DNA of 64,000 bases from Chitinophaga alhagiae (GCF_003568665.1 NZ_QXMH01000002.1:434001-498000); one strand, 5' to 3'; shown: positions 42,406 to 51,088, numbered from the stretch's first letter. Notes: a model not told the origin generated them from the letters alone. Numbers and translations: made by a program.

Positions 42406-44340
42406 TCACCCTTTCTTCACCTCCACCTTCAACTCACCCTTCACACCATTGCCCAATCCTTTCAAGGCGATCCTGTTCAGTCCCCCGGGCCAGCTTCTTT
42501 CCAGCCGGGGATCATTATTGTCAATATGTTCCACGCCGGCCTCCAGTTTCTTTGCATCGTAATGCAGCGTCAGCGTAAACCCGTCGCCTTCCAGTTTTAT
42601 TTGTCCGGGGCGGGTTATGGTGGCTTTGCAGGCGGTGAGGAAGTGCAGTTGCGGCGGCGCCTGGAGCGCTTCCAGGGCGTAGTTGTCCGTGATCACAAAG
42701 CTGCCGCCGCGGTTCATGCGGTAGCCCCTTTTCCATGACTTCACCTGAGCAGCCTCGGGGTAGGCGGAGGCAATGTCTGCACTGAAGGTAACGGCTTTAG
42801 ACGTGCTGGAGAAGGTTGCCGCGGTGGCCTTGAAGTTGCGGCCGGCCTTTTGCGCCGTACCGTTGATCTCGGGCAGGTTGTGGTAGGAAGACTGCATGGT
42901 CCAGATCTTGTAGCGGTCAGGGCTGAAGGTCTGGCGGGTGTAGGTGCCTACACCGGCATCTACCAGGCAGGGCTTGCCATCGTAATAAAGAATGAAGGTG
43001 CCTACGTCGTTGTGATTGTGAGATTCCGCATTGTGCCCGCCCTTTGCCGCAAAATAGAAACCGCGCTGGCTGCCGGGATATTCCCGGGCAATGGCTACTT
43101 CCGTTTGCGGGTACCAATGGGAGTTGATCAGCGGCTCGCGGGGCGTATAGGCCATGATCTCTTTCAGGTTCACCAGGTCTGCTATCACGGCCTCAATAGT
43201 GCCGGAGGGGGGATGGGTGTCCATACTGTCCAGGTGGGCGTACCAGGAGCCGAAGCCCATCATCACATCATCCCCGATGGCCTTGCCGTAGCGGTATACC
43301 ATGCCTTCATTCACGCCGCCTTTGGCGCTGGCGTCTGCAAAGTTTACATAGTAGGGGGCGTTGATGTATACATTGCTGATGTAGTTGCCCATGTTCTTGA
43401 TCAGCGGGTGGCTGAACACGTTCAGCTTGCCGCCGGTGGCGTGGTGCAGCAGTTCCAGGCATTCAAAGTATTTGCCGCCGGCATGGCTCCAGTAGGAGGG
43501 GCCTTCATCGCAGGCGCCGTCTGCATAATAGGAGTTCGTGAATTTGTCTATGGAGGTAATGGCCTTATAAATGTATTTGCTGCGCTGGGCGGCGTCTTCT
43601 TCCAGCAGCAGGATGCACTGCATCACGTTGTAGTTCACCCAGGGGTTCCAGTTGTTCATGGGCCTGTCACTGAAGCCCATCCACCAGAAGTCGTTGCGGG
43701 TATAGTACGGTTCCAGTATGTTTTTCCGCACTTCGTGGCGGATGCGGGCGGATACCAGCGGGTTCACCTTGTCCAGCAACGGCCTGAAGTAATAATGTAC
43801 CCAGGCCATGAGGGCGCCGGCATCGGCGGAGCCGAGGTCTATCACCGGCCGGGTAATGTCTGGCAGCAGGTCTGCATTTTTGGTAACGGGCAGGTGGGCG
43901 GAAAGGGCCCAGCTGCTTTGTTCGCTGATGGCCCATATGCCGTTGATCAGCTGGTCTGTGAAGCGGCCTTTGCCTTCCGCCAGTTCCGCCAGCGCCAGGT
44001 TTTGCAGGGCTTTTTTGCGGGCGCCGTTGGGCCCCTGCATCACATCGCGGTTGCCGGTGCGGGTAAAGGCCATAAAGTCTGTGGCCTTTACTACGTCCCA
44101 GTTGAAACGCAGCGCTTCTTCCCCCCGCTGTATAAAGGCCGTACGGATGGCGGGCGGCAGGTTGTTCCAGAAATTGCGGTCATTGTAGGCGGGCAGGCTT
44201 ACCCATGACTGGTCTTTAATGAGCATGGCATCTACCTGCTGCGGCGTGTAGCGGCTGGTGAGCAGGTTTTTGTGGTCTTGCGCCAGCACGTGGAATGATA
44301 ACTGGACGAGCAAGGTCAGTGTAATGAAAATAGTTTTCAC
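42406..44340 (-). CDS. Exported heparinase II/III-family polysaccharide lyase-like protein
   Basis: A 644-residue protein with a signal peptide (about 1-20). The N-terminal part is an alpha/alpha toroid (about 60-380, NDFWWMGFSDRPMNNWNPWVNYNVMQCILLLEED, YADGACDEGPSYWSHAGGKYFECLELL). The C-terminal heparinase II/III domain holds GGHNAESHNHNDVGTFILYYDGKPCLVDAGVGTYT and YHNLPEING. His and Tyr in these motifs fit a lyase active site. Such enzymes split uronic-acid-containing chains such as glycosaminoglycans or alginate by beta-elimination. It reads away from the saccharide locus and sits 53 bp behind the two-component genes on the same strand, which may control it. Confidence 0.88.
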   Translation of the reverse strand: MKTIFITLTLLVQLSFHVLAQDHKNLLTSRYTPQQVDAMLIKDQSWVSLPAYNDRNFWNNLPPAIRTAFIQRGEEALRFNWDVVKATDFMAFTRTGNRDVMQGPNGARKKALQNLALAELAEGKGRFTDQLINGIWAISEQSSWALSAHLPVTKNADLLPDITRPVIDLGSADAGALMAWVHYYFRPLLDKVNPLVSARIRHEVRKNILEPYYTRNDFWWMGFSDRPMNNWNPWVNYNVMQCILLLEEDAAQRSKYIYKAITSIDKFTNSYYADGACDEGPSYWSHAGGKYFECLELLHHATGGKLNVFSHPLIKNMGNYISNVYINAPYYVNFADASAKGGVNEGMVYRYGKAIGDDVMMGFGSWYAHLDSMDTHPPSGTIEAVIADLVNLKEIMAYTPREPLINSHWYPQTEVAIAREYPGSQRGFYFAAKGGHNAESHNHNDVGTFILYYDGKPCLVDAGVGTYTRQTFSPDRYKIWTMQSSYHNLPEINGTAQKAGRNFKATAATFSSTSKAVTFSADIASAYPEAAQVKSWKRGYRMNRGGSFVITDNYALEALQAPPQLHFLTACKATITRPGQIKLEGDGFTLTLHYDAKKLEAGVEHIDNNDPRLERSWPGGLNRIALKGLGNGVKGELKVEVKKG

Positions 44341-44393
44341 GGTATAAATGTTTTCTTAAAAATAACATCTATTCCGTTGGGATCAAACCGGTT

Positions 44394-45083
44394 TTATTTC
44401 TGCTTCAGTTTGTTGAGGTTGATCTTGAAGGTTTGGCCTACGGGCAGGCTTTCATCCAGTATCACTACATGCCGCGGGCCCCATTCTTCCACTTTGTCTG
44501 CTGCAATGATGTAGGATTTATGGATGCGCACAAAGCAGCTGGCGGGCAGCAGCTTTTCCATTTCCGCGGTGGTGGCGTTCACAACCAGGCATTTGTTTTC
44601 GAGGTATACTTTCACGTAGTTGCCCATGCTTTGTACGTAGTAGATGTCTGCCGGGTCTACCGCGGTTTGCGTGCTGCCGGTCTTGAGCAGCAGCGGTTCT
44701 TCCGGCGGGGCGCTTATCGGGGCCTCCTGCTGCAGTATTTTGTTCACGGCTTTCAGGAAGCGGGGAAAGCTGATGGGCTTCAGGATGTAGTCTACCACGT
44801 CATATTCATAACTTTCGAGCGCAAACTCGCTGTAGGCGCTGCAGAGAATGATGCGGGGGTGGTTGTTGTTGAGGGTCTTCAACAGGTCAAGGCCGCTCAG
44901 TTCCGGCATGTTGATGTCCAGGAACACCACGTCTACCTTTTCCCGGTGCAGGAAGTTGGCGGTTTCCATGGCATTGTAGCAATGCCCTACTATCTGCAGG
45001 GCCTGTACTTTTTCAATATGAGCTTCCAGCACATAATGCGCCCCGGGTTCATCATCTACGATCAGGCAGCGGAGTACTTGCAT
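44394..45083 (-). CDS. LytTR-type response regulator
   Basis: A 229-residue protein with a receiver domain (about 1-120; acidic pair in CLIVDDEPG, phospho-acceptor Asp56 in VVFLDINMPELSG) and a C-terminal LytTR DNA-binding domain (about 135-229; DIYYVQSMGNYVKVYLENKCLVVNATTAEMEKLLPASCFVRIHKSYII). The receiver is expected to be phosphorylated by the kinase encoded just upstream, with which the gene overlaps by 32 bp. The downstream gene on the same strand is the heparinase-like lyase, a possible target. Confidence 0.94.
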   Translation of the reverse strand: MQVLRCLIVDDEPGAHYVLEAHIEKVQALQIVGHCYNAMETANFLHREKVDVVFLDINMPELSGLDLLKTLNNNHPRIILCSAYSEFALESYEYDVVDYILKPISFPRFLKAVNKILQQEAPISAPPEEPLLLKTGSTQTAVDPADIYYVQSMGNYVKVYLENKCLVVNATTAEMEKLLPASCFVRIHKSYIIAADKVEEWGPRHVVILDESLPVGQTFKINLNKLKQK

Positions 45084-46083
45084 GGCGGTCTAAGGTTAAG
45101 ATCAGTTCTGTATAATAAATATTGTTCTCTTCGTTGGTGATGAGGGTATGCCGTTTGGCATACGCCAGTGCCAGGCGCTGTTTTACGTTATTCAGGCCAA
45201 CGCCCGTCGAAGATACGGATTGTTTATTGTCCGGCACCGTATTGCGGATTTTCATATGCAGCACTTCGCCCTTGATCTCCAGCTCCACTTTGATGTAGGA
45301 GGCAGACATGCTGGAGGGTGCGTATTTAAAGGCGTTTTCCACAAAGGCGATCAGTATCAGCGGGGTGATCATCAGGTCTTTTTCGTGCCCTTTTTTCTTG
45401 AAGTTCACCTGGCAGCGCTGCCGCACCCGGGCCCGTTCCAGGTGTACGTAGTTGCGGATGAACTGCAGCTCATCTTCCAGCGGCACCAGCTGTTTGCGGG
45501 AGCTTTCCAGCTGGTAGCGCATCAGCTCGGAGATGCTCAGGATCAGCTCCGGTGTTTTATTGGGGTAGCGGAGGCTGACCCCGTACAGGTTGTTGAGGGT
45601 ATTGAAAAAGAAATGGGGGTTGAGCTGGCTTTGCAGGTATTGCAGCTCCTTTTCCCGCAGCAGCAGCGAGTTGCGCAGCTCATGTGTTTGAAAGGTGGCG
45701 CCCCGGTATAGGAACCAGAGGCCGATGCCTATCAGCAGGGAAGCGGCGGCAAATACCAGGTCTCCCACCCATATTACATTACGGTCAGACTGGAATACGA
45801 GTATCCGCAATACGTACGTTACCGCGGTGTTGATGGCCAGCCAGCCGGCCAGCAGCGAAAAATAGCGCCAGTACCGGCCATGCATCAGTACCTGGAGCAT
45901 AAATTTGTTGTGTAGCGCGCACATCACGTAAACAAAAACCAGTGATACGCTCTGGCAAAGGTACAGGCGGGTATTGGTGATAGGTTCATATTGCAGGTTG
46001 ATCAATACGTTCACGGTGATCAGCACTATCAGTAACAGGATGTTCACCACCCAACTGTTATTGAATATGTTCTTCAGGCTCAT
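45052..46083 (-). CDS. LytS-type sensor histidine kinase
   Basis: A 343-residue membrane kinase. Four hydrophobic segments lie in about residues 10-125. The His_kinase region has the phospho-acceptor His157 in QSQLNPHFFFNTLNNLYGVS, an N-box in LILIAFVENAFKYAP and a G-box in GVGLNNVKQRL. No extracellular sensor domain is seen, so the signal may be sensed in the membrane. The 3' end overlaps the response-regulator gene by 32 bp. Its promoter shares a region with the his leader, which reads the other way. Confidence 0.94.
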   Translation of the reverse strand: MSLKNIFNNSWVVNILLLIVLITVNVLINLQYEPITNTRLYLCQSVSLVFVYVMCALHNKFMLQVLMHGRYWRYFSLLAGWLAINTAVTYVLRILVFQSDRNVIWVGDLVFAAASLLIGIGLWFLYRGATFQTHELRNSLLLREKELQYLQSQLNPHFFFNTLNNLYGVSLRYPNKTPELILSISELMRYQLESSRKQLVPLEDELQFIRNYVHLERARVRQRCQVNFKKKGHEKDLMITPLILIAFVENAFKYAPSSMSASYIKVELEIKGEVLHMKIRNTVPDNKQSVSSTGVGLNNVKQRLALAYAKRHTLITNEENNIYYTELILTLDRHASTPLPDRR

Positions 46084-46116
46084 ACGCCCGGCAATTTAAG
46101 ACGATCCGCCCGGAAA

Positions 46117-46193
46117 GGGCCTGTTTTTGTGATATCCCGCATTCATCAGGGGATAAAATATGGCTCCATTAGAAAATTTCAAAAAACAGGCCC
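46117..46193. repeat. 12-bp inverted repeat between kinase gene and his promoter
   Basis: GGGCCTGTTTTT (46117-46128) and its exact complement AAAAACAGGCCC (46182-46193), separated by 53 bp. It may be a paired operator or part of a divergent transcript structure. Confidence 0.5.
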
Positions 46194-46239
46194 CGTTTAC
46201 GGTTTTTTTGCAATAAAATGGGGTTTAGGCAAAAATTAG

Positions 46240-46269
46240 TTTGATTATCCGGATTAGTTCCTAAATTTG
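46240..46269 (+). promoter_or_regulatory. Predicted promoter of the his operon
   Basis: TTTG (46240-46243), 18 bp, then a perfect -7 box TAAATTTG (46262-46269), fitting the Bacteroidetes consensus TTTG-N19-21-TAnnTTTG. The leader peptide ATG follows only 12 nt after the -7 box, so the RNA probably begins within a few bases of it. Confidence 0.7.
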
Positions 46270-46281
46270 CACTCGAAAATT

Positions 46282-46347
46282 ATGAACATTCACGTACATA
46301 CACATCATCACCATACTTGCCAGCGCGGTAAGCAGGGAATGCTGTAG
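46282..46347 (+). CDS. hisL: Histidine operon leader peptide
   Basis: A 21-codon ORF beginning MNIHVHTHHHHT: six of its first eleven codons are His (CAC/CAT at 46291-46314), and the stop is TAG at 46345. It is followed by mutually exclusive antiterminator and terminator stems and then hisG. This is the hallmark of ribosome-mediated attenuation: a ribosome stalled for charged tRNA-His leaves segment 46325-46333 free. The ORF is too short for normal gene calling and has no strong ribosome-binding site, as usual in this phylum. The start lies very near the predicted transcript start. There are no alternative interpretations that explain the run of His codons as well. Confidence 0.93.
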   Translation: MNIHVHTHHHHTCQRGKQGML

Positions 46348-46386
46348 TATGCACACAACAGATATTCACCATAGAAGGCTTACCGC
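46325..46386 (+). promoter_or_regulatory. his antiterminator pairing
   Basis: GCGGTAAGC (46325-46333, inside the leader ORF) is perfectly complementary to GCTTACCGC (46378-46386). The second segment is also the 5' arm of the terminator, so only one of the two structures can form. Confidence 0.85.
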
Positions 46387-46405
46387 ATCCCGGTAGGCCT
46401 TTTTT
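46375..46405 (+). terminator. his attenuator terminator
   Basis: An 11-bp stem with one G-T pair, AAGGCTTACCG (46375-46385) and CGGTAGGCCTT (46391-46401), loop CATCC, followed by T-run to 46405. It sits 81 bp before hisG. Confidence 0.9.
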
Positions 46406-46486
46406 GTTTCAAACCGCTGAAAAAACATATTAAGTACAGATGAGACGTAAGCCTCTTCTGACCCGCAAAGACATAAACGATAACAA

Positions 46487-47341
46487 ATGAAACTGCGTAT
46501 TGCCATTCAAAAGTCCGGCCGCCTGCACGAAGATTCTATCAAGCTCCTGAAAGAATGCGGGATAGACATCAACAACGGCGTGAACAAACTCAAGACCGAA
46601 GCCTCCAACTTCCCGCTGGAAGTGTTTTTCCTCCGCGATGACGATATTCCGCAGTACGTGGAAGACGGCGTGGCAGACATTGGCATTGTTGGCGAGAACG
46701 TGGTGCTGGAAAAGAACCGCCCCCTGCGCACTGTGGAAAAGCTGGGCTTCGGCAAATGCCGCCTGGCCATGGCCGTGCCCAAGGGCATGGAATACAACTC
46801 CATCCGTGATCTGAACGGGCAGCGTATTGCCACCAGCTACCCCGTTATTTTGCAGGACTTCCTCAAAAAAATGGACATCACCGCTGAAATACACGAGATC
46901 AGCGGCTCCGTGGAAATAGCGCCCGGCATAGGGCTGGCAGACGCCATCTGCGATCTGGTGAGCAGCGGTTCCACCCTGTTCATGAACGGCCTGAAAGAAG
47001 TGGAGACCATCCTCCGCTCGGAGGCCGTACTGGTGAGCCACGACCGCCTGACTCCCGCGCAGCAGCAGTTGCTGGACAAGCTGCTGTTCCGCATACAGGC
47101 CGTGAAAAAAGCCAAGAACAATAAATACGTGCTGCTGAACGCCCCTAACGATAAGCTGCCCGAGATCATAGGCCTGCTGCCCGGTATGAAAAGCCCCACC
47201 GTGCTGCCCCTGGCGGAAGCCGGCTGGAGCTCTGTACACTCCGTGCTGAACGAAAACGATTTCTGGGACATCATTGAAAGCCTCAAAGCCGCCGGCGCAC
47301 AAGGCATACTGGTGGTGCCCATCGAAAAAATGGTGGTGTAA
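46487..47341 (+). CDS. hisG: ATP phosphoribosyltransferase, long form
   Basis: This enzyme joins ATP and PRPP, the first committed step of histidine synthesis. The 284-residue length is the long form with a C-terminal ACT-like regulatory domain (about 210-284, GLLPGMKSPTVLPLAEAGWSSVHSVLNENDFWDIIESL ... GILVVPIEKMV), which usually gives feedback inhibition by histidine and needs no HisZ. N-terminal and PRPP-loop motifs are clear: MKLRIAIQKSGRLHEDSI, DIGIVGENVV and GLADAICDLVSSGSTLFMNGLK. It is the first structural gene after the attenuator and is 17 bp before hisD. Confidence 0.97.
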   Translation: MKLRIAIQKSGRLHEDSIKLLKECGIDINNGVNKLKTEASNFPLEVFFLRDDDIPQYVEDGVADIGIVGENVVLEKNRPLRTVEKLGFGKCRLAMAVPKGMEYNSIRDLNGQRIATSYPVILQDFLKKMDITAEIHEISGSVEIAPGIGLADAICDLVSSGSTLFMNGLKEVETILRSEAVLVSHDRLTPAQQQLLDKLLFRIQAVKKAKNNKYVLLNAPNDKLPEIIGLLPGMKSPTVLPLAEAGWSSVHSVLNENDFWDIIESLKAAGAQGILVVPIEKMVV

Positions 47342-47358
47342 CTCAAAAAACGTTCGTT

Positions 47359-48642
47359 ATGCAAGTGATCCGATACCCGGAAAAAAATACATGGAACACA
47401 CTGCTGCGGCGCCCCGCGCTGGACACGCGGCAGCTGGAGGCCACCGTGTCCGCCATTCTTGACGATGTGAAGGCCAATGGAGACGCGGCCGTGCTGCAAT
47501 ACACCGCCCGGTTCGATAAAGTGGAGCTGACCGGCCTGCTGGTAGACGCGGAAGAGTTTGCCGCGGCAGATGAGGCGCTGGAAGAACCGCTGAAAGACGC
47601 CATCCGCCAGGCAGCCGCCAATATTGAGGCCTTTCACCGGGCGCAGGTGGAAGAAGTGACGATGATAGAGACCATGCCCGGCGTGCAGTGCTGGCGCAAA
47701 CCGGTAGGCATAGAAAAAGTAGGCCTCTACATCCCCGGCGGCACCGCCCCGCTGTTCTCCACCATTTTGATGCTGGCCATTCCCGCCCGGCTGGCCGGCT
47801 GCAGCGAAATAGTGTTGTGTACCCCTCCCGGCCGCAATGGCCGCGTACACCCTGCCGTGCTCTGGGCCGCACAATACACCGGCATTACCCGGGTGTTCAA
47901 GACCGGCGGGGTACAGGCCATTGGCGCCATGGCCTTTGGTACGGAAAGCATTCCCAAAGTGTACAAGATATTCGGCCCCGGCAACCAGTACGTAACCTGT
48001 GCCAAACAGCTGGTGAACAGCGCCGGCACGGCCATAGACATGCCCGCCGGGCCGTCTGAAGTAGCCGTGTTCGCGGATGAGGCTTGCGTGCCCGCTTTTG
48101 TGGCGGCAGACCTGCTCTCGCAGGCGGAGCATGGGCCAGACAGCCAGGTGCTGCTGGTCAGCACGTCAGCAACCGTTATTGCCGCCGTGCAGGCGGAAGT
48201 GGAAGCCCAGCTGGAGCTGCTGCCCCGCAAAGACATGGCCGTACAGGCCCTGGGCAACAGCCGCCTGGTGCTGGTCAAAGACCGGGACGAGGCCATGGAC
48301 CTGCTGAACGAGTACGCGCCCGAACACCTCATCATGGCCTGCGGGAACGATGAGGCGCTGGCCACCCGCGTGGTGAACGCAGGCTCTGTGTTCCTCGGCA
48401 ACTATTCCCCGGAAAGCGCGGGAGACTATGCTTCCGGCACTAATCACACGCTGCCTACCAACGGCTATGCCACTGCGTACAGCGGCGTAAGTGTAGACAG
48501 TTTCGTGAAAAAGATCACCTTTCAGCGCCTCACACGGGAAGGCCTGCAAAGCCTGGGCCCCACCATTGAGGCCATGGCCGCCGCAGAAGGGCTGGAAGCG
48601 CATAAAAATGCCGTGAGCATCCGGTTAAGCCACCTCGCTTAG
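47359..48642 (+). CDS. hisD: Histidinol dehydrogenase
   Basis: This enzyme oxidises L-histidinol in two NAD-dependent steps to L-histidine, the last reactions of the pathway. It has 427 residues, the usual length. Signatures: KVGLYIPGGTAPLFSTILMLAIPA, FKTGGVQAIGAMAFGTESIPKVYKIFGPGNQYV, the binding motif DMPAGPSEVAVFADEACVPAFVAADLLSQAEHGPDSQ with zinc ligands, and ESAGDYASGTNHTLPTNG near the C-terminus. It lies second in the his operon. The gap to hisC (68 bp) contains a repeat-like ATTCGTA sequence. Confidence 0.97.
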   Translation: MQVIRYPEKNTWNTLLRRPALDTRQLEATVSAILDDVKANGDAAVLQYTARFDKVELTGLLVDAEEFAAADEALEEPLKDAIRQAAANIEAFHRAQVEEVTMIETMPGVQCWRKPVGIEKVGLYIPGGTAPLFSTILMLAIPARLAGCSEIVLCTPPGRNGRVHPAVLWAAQYTGITRVFKTGGVQAIGAMAFGTESIPKVYKIFGPGNQYVTCAKQLVNSAGTAIDMPAGPSEVAVFADEACVPAFVAADLLSQAEHGPDSQVLLVSTSATVIAAVQAEVEAQLELLPRKDMAVQALGNSRLVLVKDRDEAMDLLNEYAPEHLIMACGNDEALATRVVNAGSVFLGNYSPESAGDYASGTNHTLPTNGYATAYSGVSVDSFVKKITFQRLTREGLQSLGPTIEAMAAAEGLEAHKNAVSIRLSHLA

Positions 48643-48676
48643 GGGCATGGCGCCTGGAAACACCCGGTATTTTTTT

Positions 48677-48706
48677 GTCATTCATCATTCGTAATTCGTA
48701 ATTGAC
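48677..48706. repeat. ATTCGTA-type short tandem repeat in the hisD-hisC gap
   Basis: The segment contains ATTCATC followed by two ATTCGTA units and ATTGAC. It resembles dispersed short repeats often seen in Bacteroidetes intergenic regions. It ends directly at the hisC start. Confidence 0.45.
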
Positions 48707-48710
48707 CGTC

Positions 48711-49763
48711 ATGTTCGACCTGAATAATATTTTAAGAGACAACATCAAACGCCTGGTGCCTTACTCCTCCGCCCGGGACGAGTTCAAAGGCGAAGCCTCC
48801 GTATTCCTGGACGCCAACGAGAACAGCTTCGGCTCTCCCTTGCCCGTTGCCTATCATCGTTACCCTGACCCGATGCAGTGGAAAGTGAAATACCGCATAG
48901 CGGATATCAAAGGCGTACCGCCGCAGAACATTTTTCTCGGAAATGGCAGCGATGAGGCCATTGACGTACTGTTCAGGGCTTTTTGCCGCCCGGGTGTGGA
49001 TAACGTGGTGCTGTGCCCCCCCACGTATGGCATGTACGAAGTGAGCGCCAACATCAATGATGTCACCATCCGCAAAGCCACGCTCACGGAAGATTTCCAG
49101 CTGGACCTGGAAGCTATAGAAGCCGCCATAGACGAGAACACCAAACTCATTTTTATCTGTTCCCCCAACAACCCCACCGCCAACGCCATCCGCAAGGAAG
49201 ATATTGAAATGGTGCTGAACAACTTTGACGGTATTGTGGTGGTAGATGAGGCCTACATCAACTTCTCCAAACAGAAAACCCTCATACAGGAGCTGATGGA
49301 GTACCCCAACCTGGTGATCCTGCAAACGCTGTCCAAAGCCTGGGGCCTGGCCGCCCTGCGCGTGGGCATGGCCTTTGCCAGCGAGGATATCATCAACGTG
49401 TTCAACAAGGTGAAACCGCCGTACAACATCAACCAGGCCTCTCAGGAGCTGGCGCTGGAAGCCCTGAACAACATCAACCAGGTAAACGCCTGGATTAAAG
49501 AGACCGTTCAGGAGCGGGGCAAGCTGGAAGAAGCGCTGCCGCTGCTGCCCATTGTTGAAAAAGTGTATCCCAGCGATGCCAACTTTCTGTTGGTGAAAAC
49601 CAAGGATGCCAACGGCATTTACGGCCAACTGGTGGAACAGGGCATTATTGTGCGCAACCGCTCCAAGGTAGAGCTGTGCGCCGGCTGCCTCCGCATTACC
49701 GTGGGTACGCCGGAAGAAAATATTGAATTGCTCAACGCTTTAAAATCCATTGCCGCAAAATGA
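48711..49763 (+). CDS. hisC: Histidinol-phosphate aminotransferase
   Basis: A PLP-dependent enzyme that converts imidazole-acetol phosphate and glutamate to histidinol phosphate. It has 350 residues from ATG 48711 (an upstream TTG at 48702 is in frame but less likely). Motifs: [53 protein letters not shown], and the PLP lysine K209 in [16 protein letters not shown]. The stop overlaps the hisB start (ATGA), so the two are translationally coupled. Confidence 0.96.
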   Translation: MFDLNNILRDNIKRLVPYSSARDEFKGEASVFLDANENSFGSPLPVAYHRYPDPMQWKVKYRIADIKGVPPQNIFLGNGSDEAIDVLFRAFCRPGVDNVVLCPPTYGMYEVSANINDVTIRKATLTEDFQLDLEAIEAAIDENTKLIFICSPNNPTANAIRKEDIEMVLNNFDGIVVVDEAYINFSKQKTLIQELMEYPNLVILQTLSKAWGLAALRVGMAFASEDIINVFNKVKPPYNINQASQELALEALNNINQVNAWIKETVQERGKLEEALPLLPIVEKVYPSDANFLLVKTKDANGIYGQLVEQGIIVRNRSKVELCAGCLRITVGTPEENIELLNALKSIAAK

Positions 49764-50893
49764 AACGCGTATTATTCATAGACAGGGACGGTACCATGAT
49801 CAAAGAAGTACCGCCCACGTACCAGATAGACAGTTTGGAGAAAGTGGAATTTTACCCGAAGGTATTCACCTACCTCGGCAAAATAGCGCGGGAGCTGAAT
49901 TACGAGCTGGTAATGGTCACCAACCAGGACGGGCTGGGCACCGCCTCTTTCCCTGAAGCCACCTTTGTAGCTCCCCACCAGCACATTATGACCGCCTTTG
50001 CCAATGAAGGCGTGCATTTTGCCGCCGTACACATAGACAAAAGTTTCCCTGACGAGAACAAGCCCACCCGCAAGCCGGGCACGGGCATGCTCACGCAATA
50101 CTTTTCGAAAGACTATGACCTTGCCAATTCCTTTGTGATCGGGGACCGCATCACAGATGTGAAGCTGGCGCAGAACCTGGGCGCAAAGGCCATCTGGCTG
50201 AATGAAGGCACCTCCCTGGGAGCGGCTGAAGTATCGGACGATGGGGAGCTGAAAGACGTGGTGGCCCTGGAAACTACAGACTGGGCAAAGATCTACGAGT
50301 TCCTGAAAATAGGCCTGCGTACGGTGAGCCATACCCGCGCCACCAAGGAAACAGACATCCGCATTGACCTCAACCTGGACGGTACCGGCAAGGCGGACAT
50401 CCACACCGGCCTGGCCTTTTTTGACCACATGCTAGACCAGATTGCCCGCCATGGCAGTATAGACCTCAGCATACAGGCCAAAGGAGACCTGCATATAGAC
50501 GAGCACCACACCATAGAAGATACCGGTATTGCCCTGGGCGAAGCCTTTGCCATGGCCCTGGCGGATAAAAAAGGCACCGAGCGGTACGGTTTCTGCCTGC
50601 CCATGGACGATTGCCTGGCGCAGGTGGCCATTGACTTCGGCGGCCGCAACTGGATAGTGTGGGAGGTGGAGTTCAAACGGGAAAAGATAGGGGAGATGCC
50701 TACGGAAATGTTCTTTCACTTCTTCAAATCCTTTTCAGACGCCGCTAAATGCAACCTGAACATCAAGGCGGAAGGGCAGAACGAGCATCACAAGATAGAG
50801 GCCATCTTCAAGGCCTTTGCCAAAGCGGTGAAAATGGCCGTAAAACGCAATCCGGACAACATGCAGTTGCCCAGTACCAAAGGAGTGCTGTAA
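49760..50893 (+). CDS. hisB: Bifunctional histidinol-phosphatase / imidazoleglycerol-phosphate dehydratase
   Basis: A 377-residue two-domain enzyme. The N-terminal HAD phosphatase (about 1-170) has [11 protein letters not shown] with nucleophile Asp8 and Asp10, [31 protein letters not shown] and [18 protein letters not shown]. The C-terminal dehydratase (about 187-377) has [30 protein letters not shown] and the metal motif [16 protein letters not shown]. It performs the sixth and eighth steps of the pathway. It is the last his gene before the trp block; the next base features are a trp promoter and leader. Confidence 0.97.
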   Translation: MKRVLFIDRDGTMIKEVPPTYQIDSLEKVEFYPKVFTYLGKIARELNYELVMVTNQDGLGTASFPEATFVAPHQHIMTAFANEGVHFAAVHIDKSFPDENKPTRKPGTGMLTQYFSKDYDLANSFVIGDRITDVKLAQNLGAKAIWLNEGTSLGAAEVSDDGELKDVVALETTDWAKIYEFLKIGLRTVSHTRATKETDIRIDLNLDGTGKADIHTGLAFFDHMLDQIARHGSIDLSIQAKGDLHIDEHHTIEDTGIALGEAFAMALADKKGTERYGFCLPMDDCLAQVAIDFGGRNWIVWEVEFKREKIGEMPTEMFFHFFKSFSDAAKCNLNIKAEGQNEHHKIEAIFKAFAKAVKMAVKRNPDNMQLPSTKGVL

Positions 50894-50921
50894 ACATTTC
50901 AATAATATGATCAAAATAAAA

Positions 50922-50953
50922 TTTGCATTTTCGGAGAAATCGCCCCATATTTG
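50922..50953 (+). promoter_or_regulatory. Predicted internal promoter of the trp block
   Basis: TTTG (50922-50925), 20 bp, then CATATTTG (50946-50953), which differs from TAnnTTTG only at the first base. It starts 28 bp after the hisB stop and 9 nt before the trp leader ATG. Confidence 0.6.
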
Positions 50954-50961
50954 CGATCACA

Positions 50962-51021
50962 ATGCAAATGATCAATACATACAAACTTTGGTGGCACGCA
51001 GAAGGTCTTCCCGCTGTGTAG
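50962..51021 (+). CDS. trpL: Tryptophan operon leader peptide
   Basis: A 19-residue ORF (MQMINTYKLWWHAEGLPAV) with tandem Trp codons TGG TGG at 50989-50994 and a TAG stop at 51019. It lies 8 nt after the predicted -7 box and is followed by a strong terminator and a competing antiterminator pairing, then trpE. This matches ribosome-mediated trp attenuation. A second in-frame ATG at 50968 could also start it. Longer frames across this region (from 50907) read a different frame and show no family features. Confidence 0.93.
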   Translation: MQMINTYKLWWHAEGLPAV

Positions 51022-51075
51022 CAGTGCCGCGTTTGTATTTGAAATACTTGAAGAAGGCTCGCTGTACACAGCGGG
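51010..51075 (+). promoter_or_regulatory. trp antiterminator pairing
   Basis: CCCGCTGTGTA (51010-51020, end of the leader ORF) is perfectly complementary to TACACAGCGGG (51065-51075), which is the loop and 3' arm of the terminator. Pairing can extend with GAAGG (51001-51005) after a bulge. Stalling at the Trp codons leaves 51010-51020 free; reaching the stop hides it. Confidence 0.85.
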
Positions 51076-51088
51076 CCTTCTTCTTTTT
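51050..51088 (+). terminator. trp attenuator terminator
   Basis: A 15-bp stem with one G-T pair (51050-51064 and 51069-51083), loop TACA, followed by TTTTT to 51088. It ends 33 bp before the trpE ATG. Confidence 0.92.
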
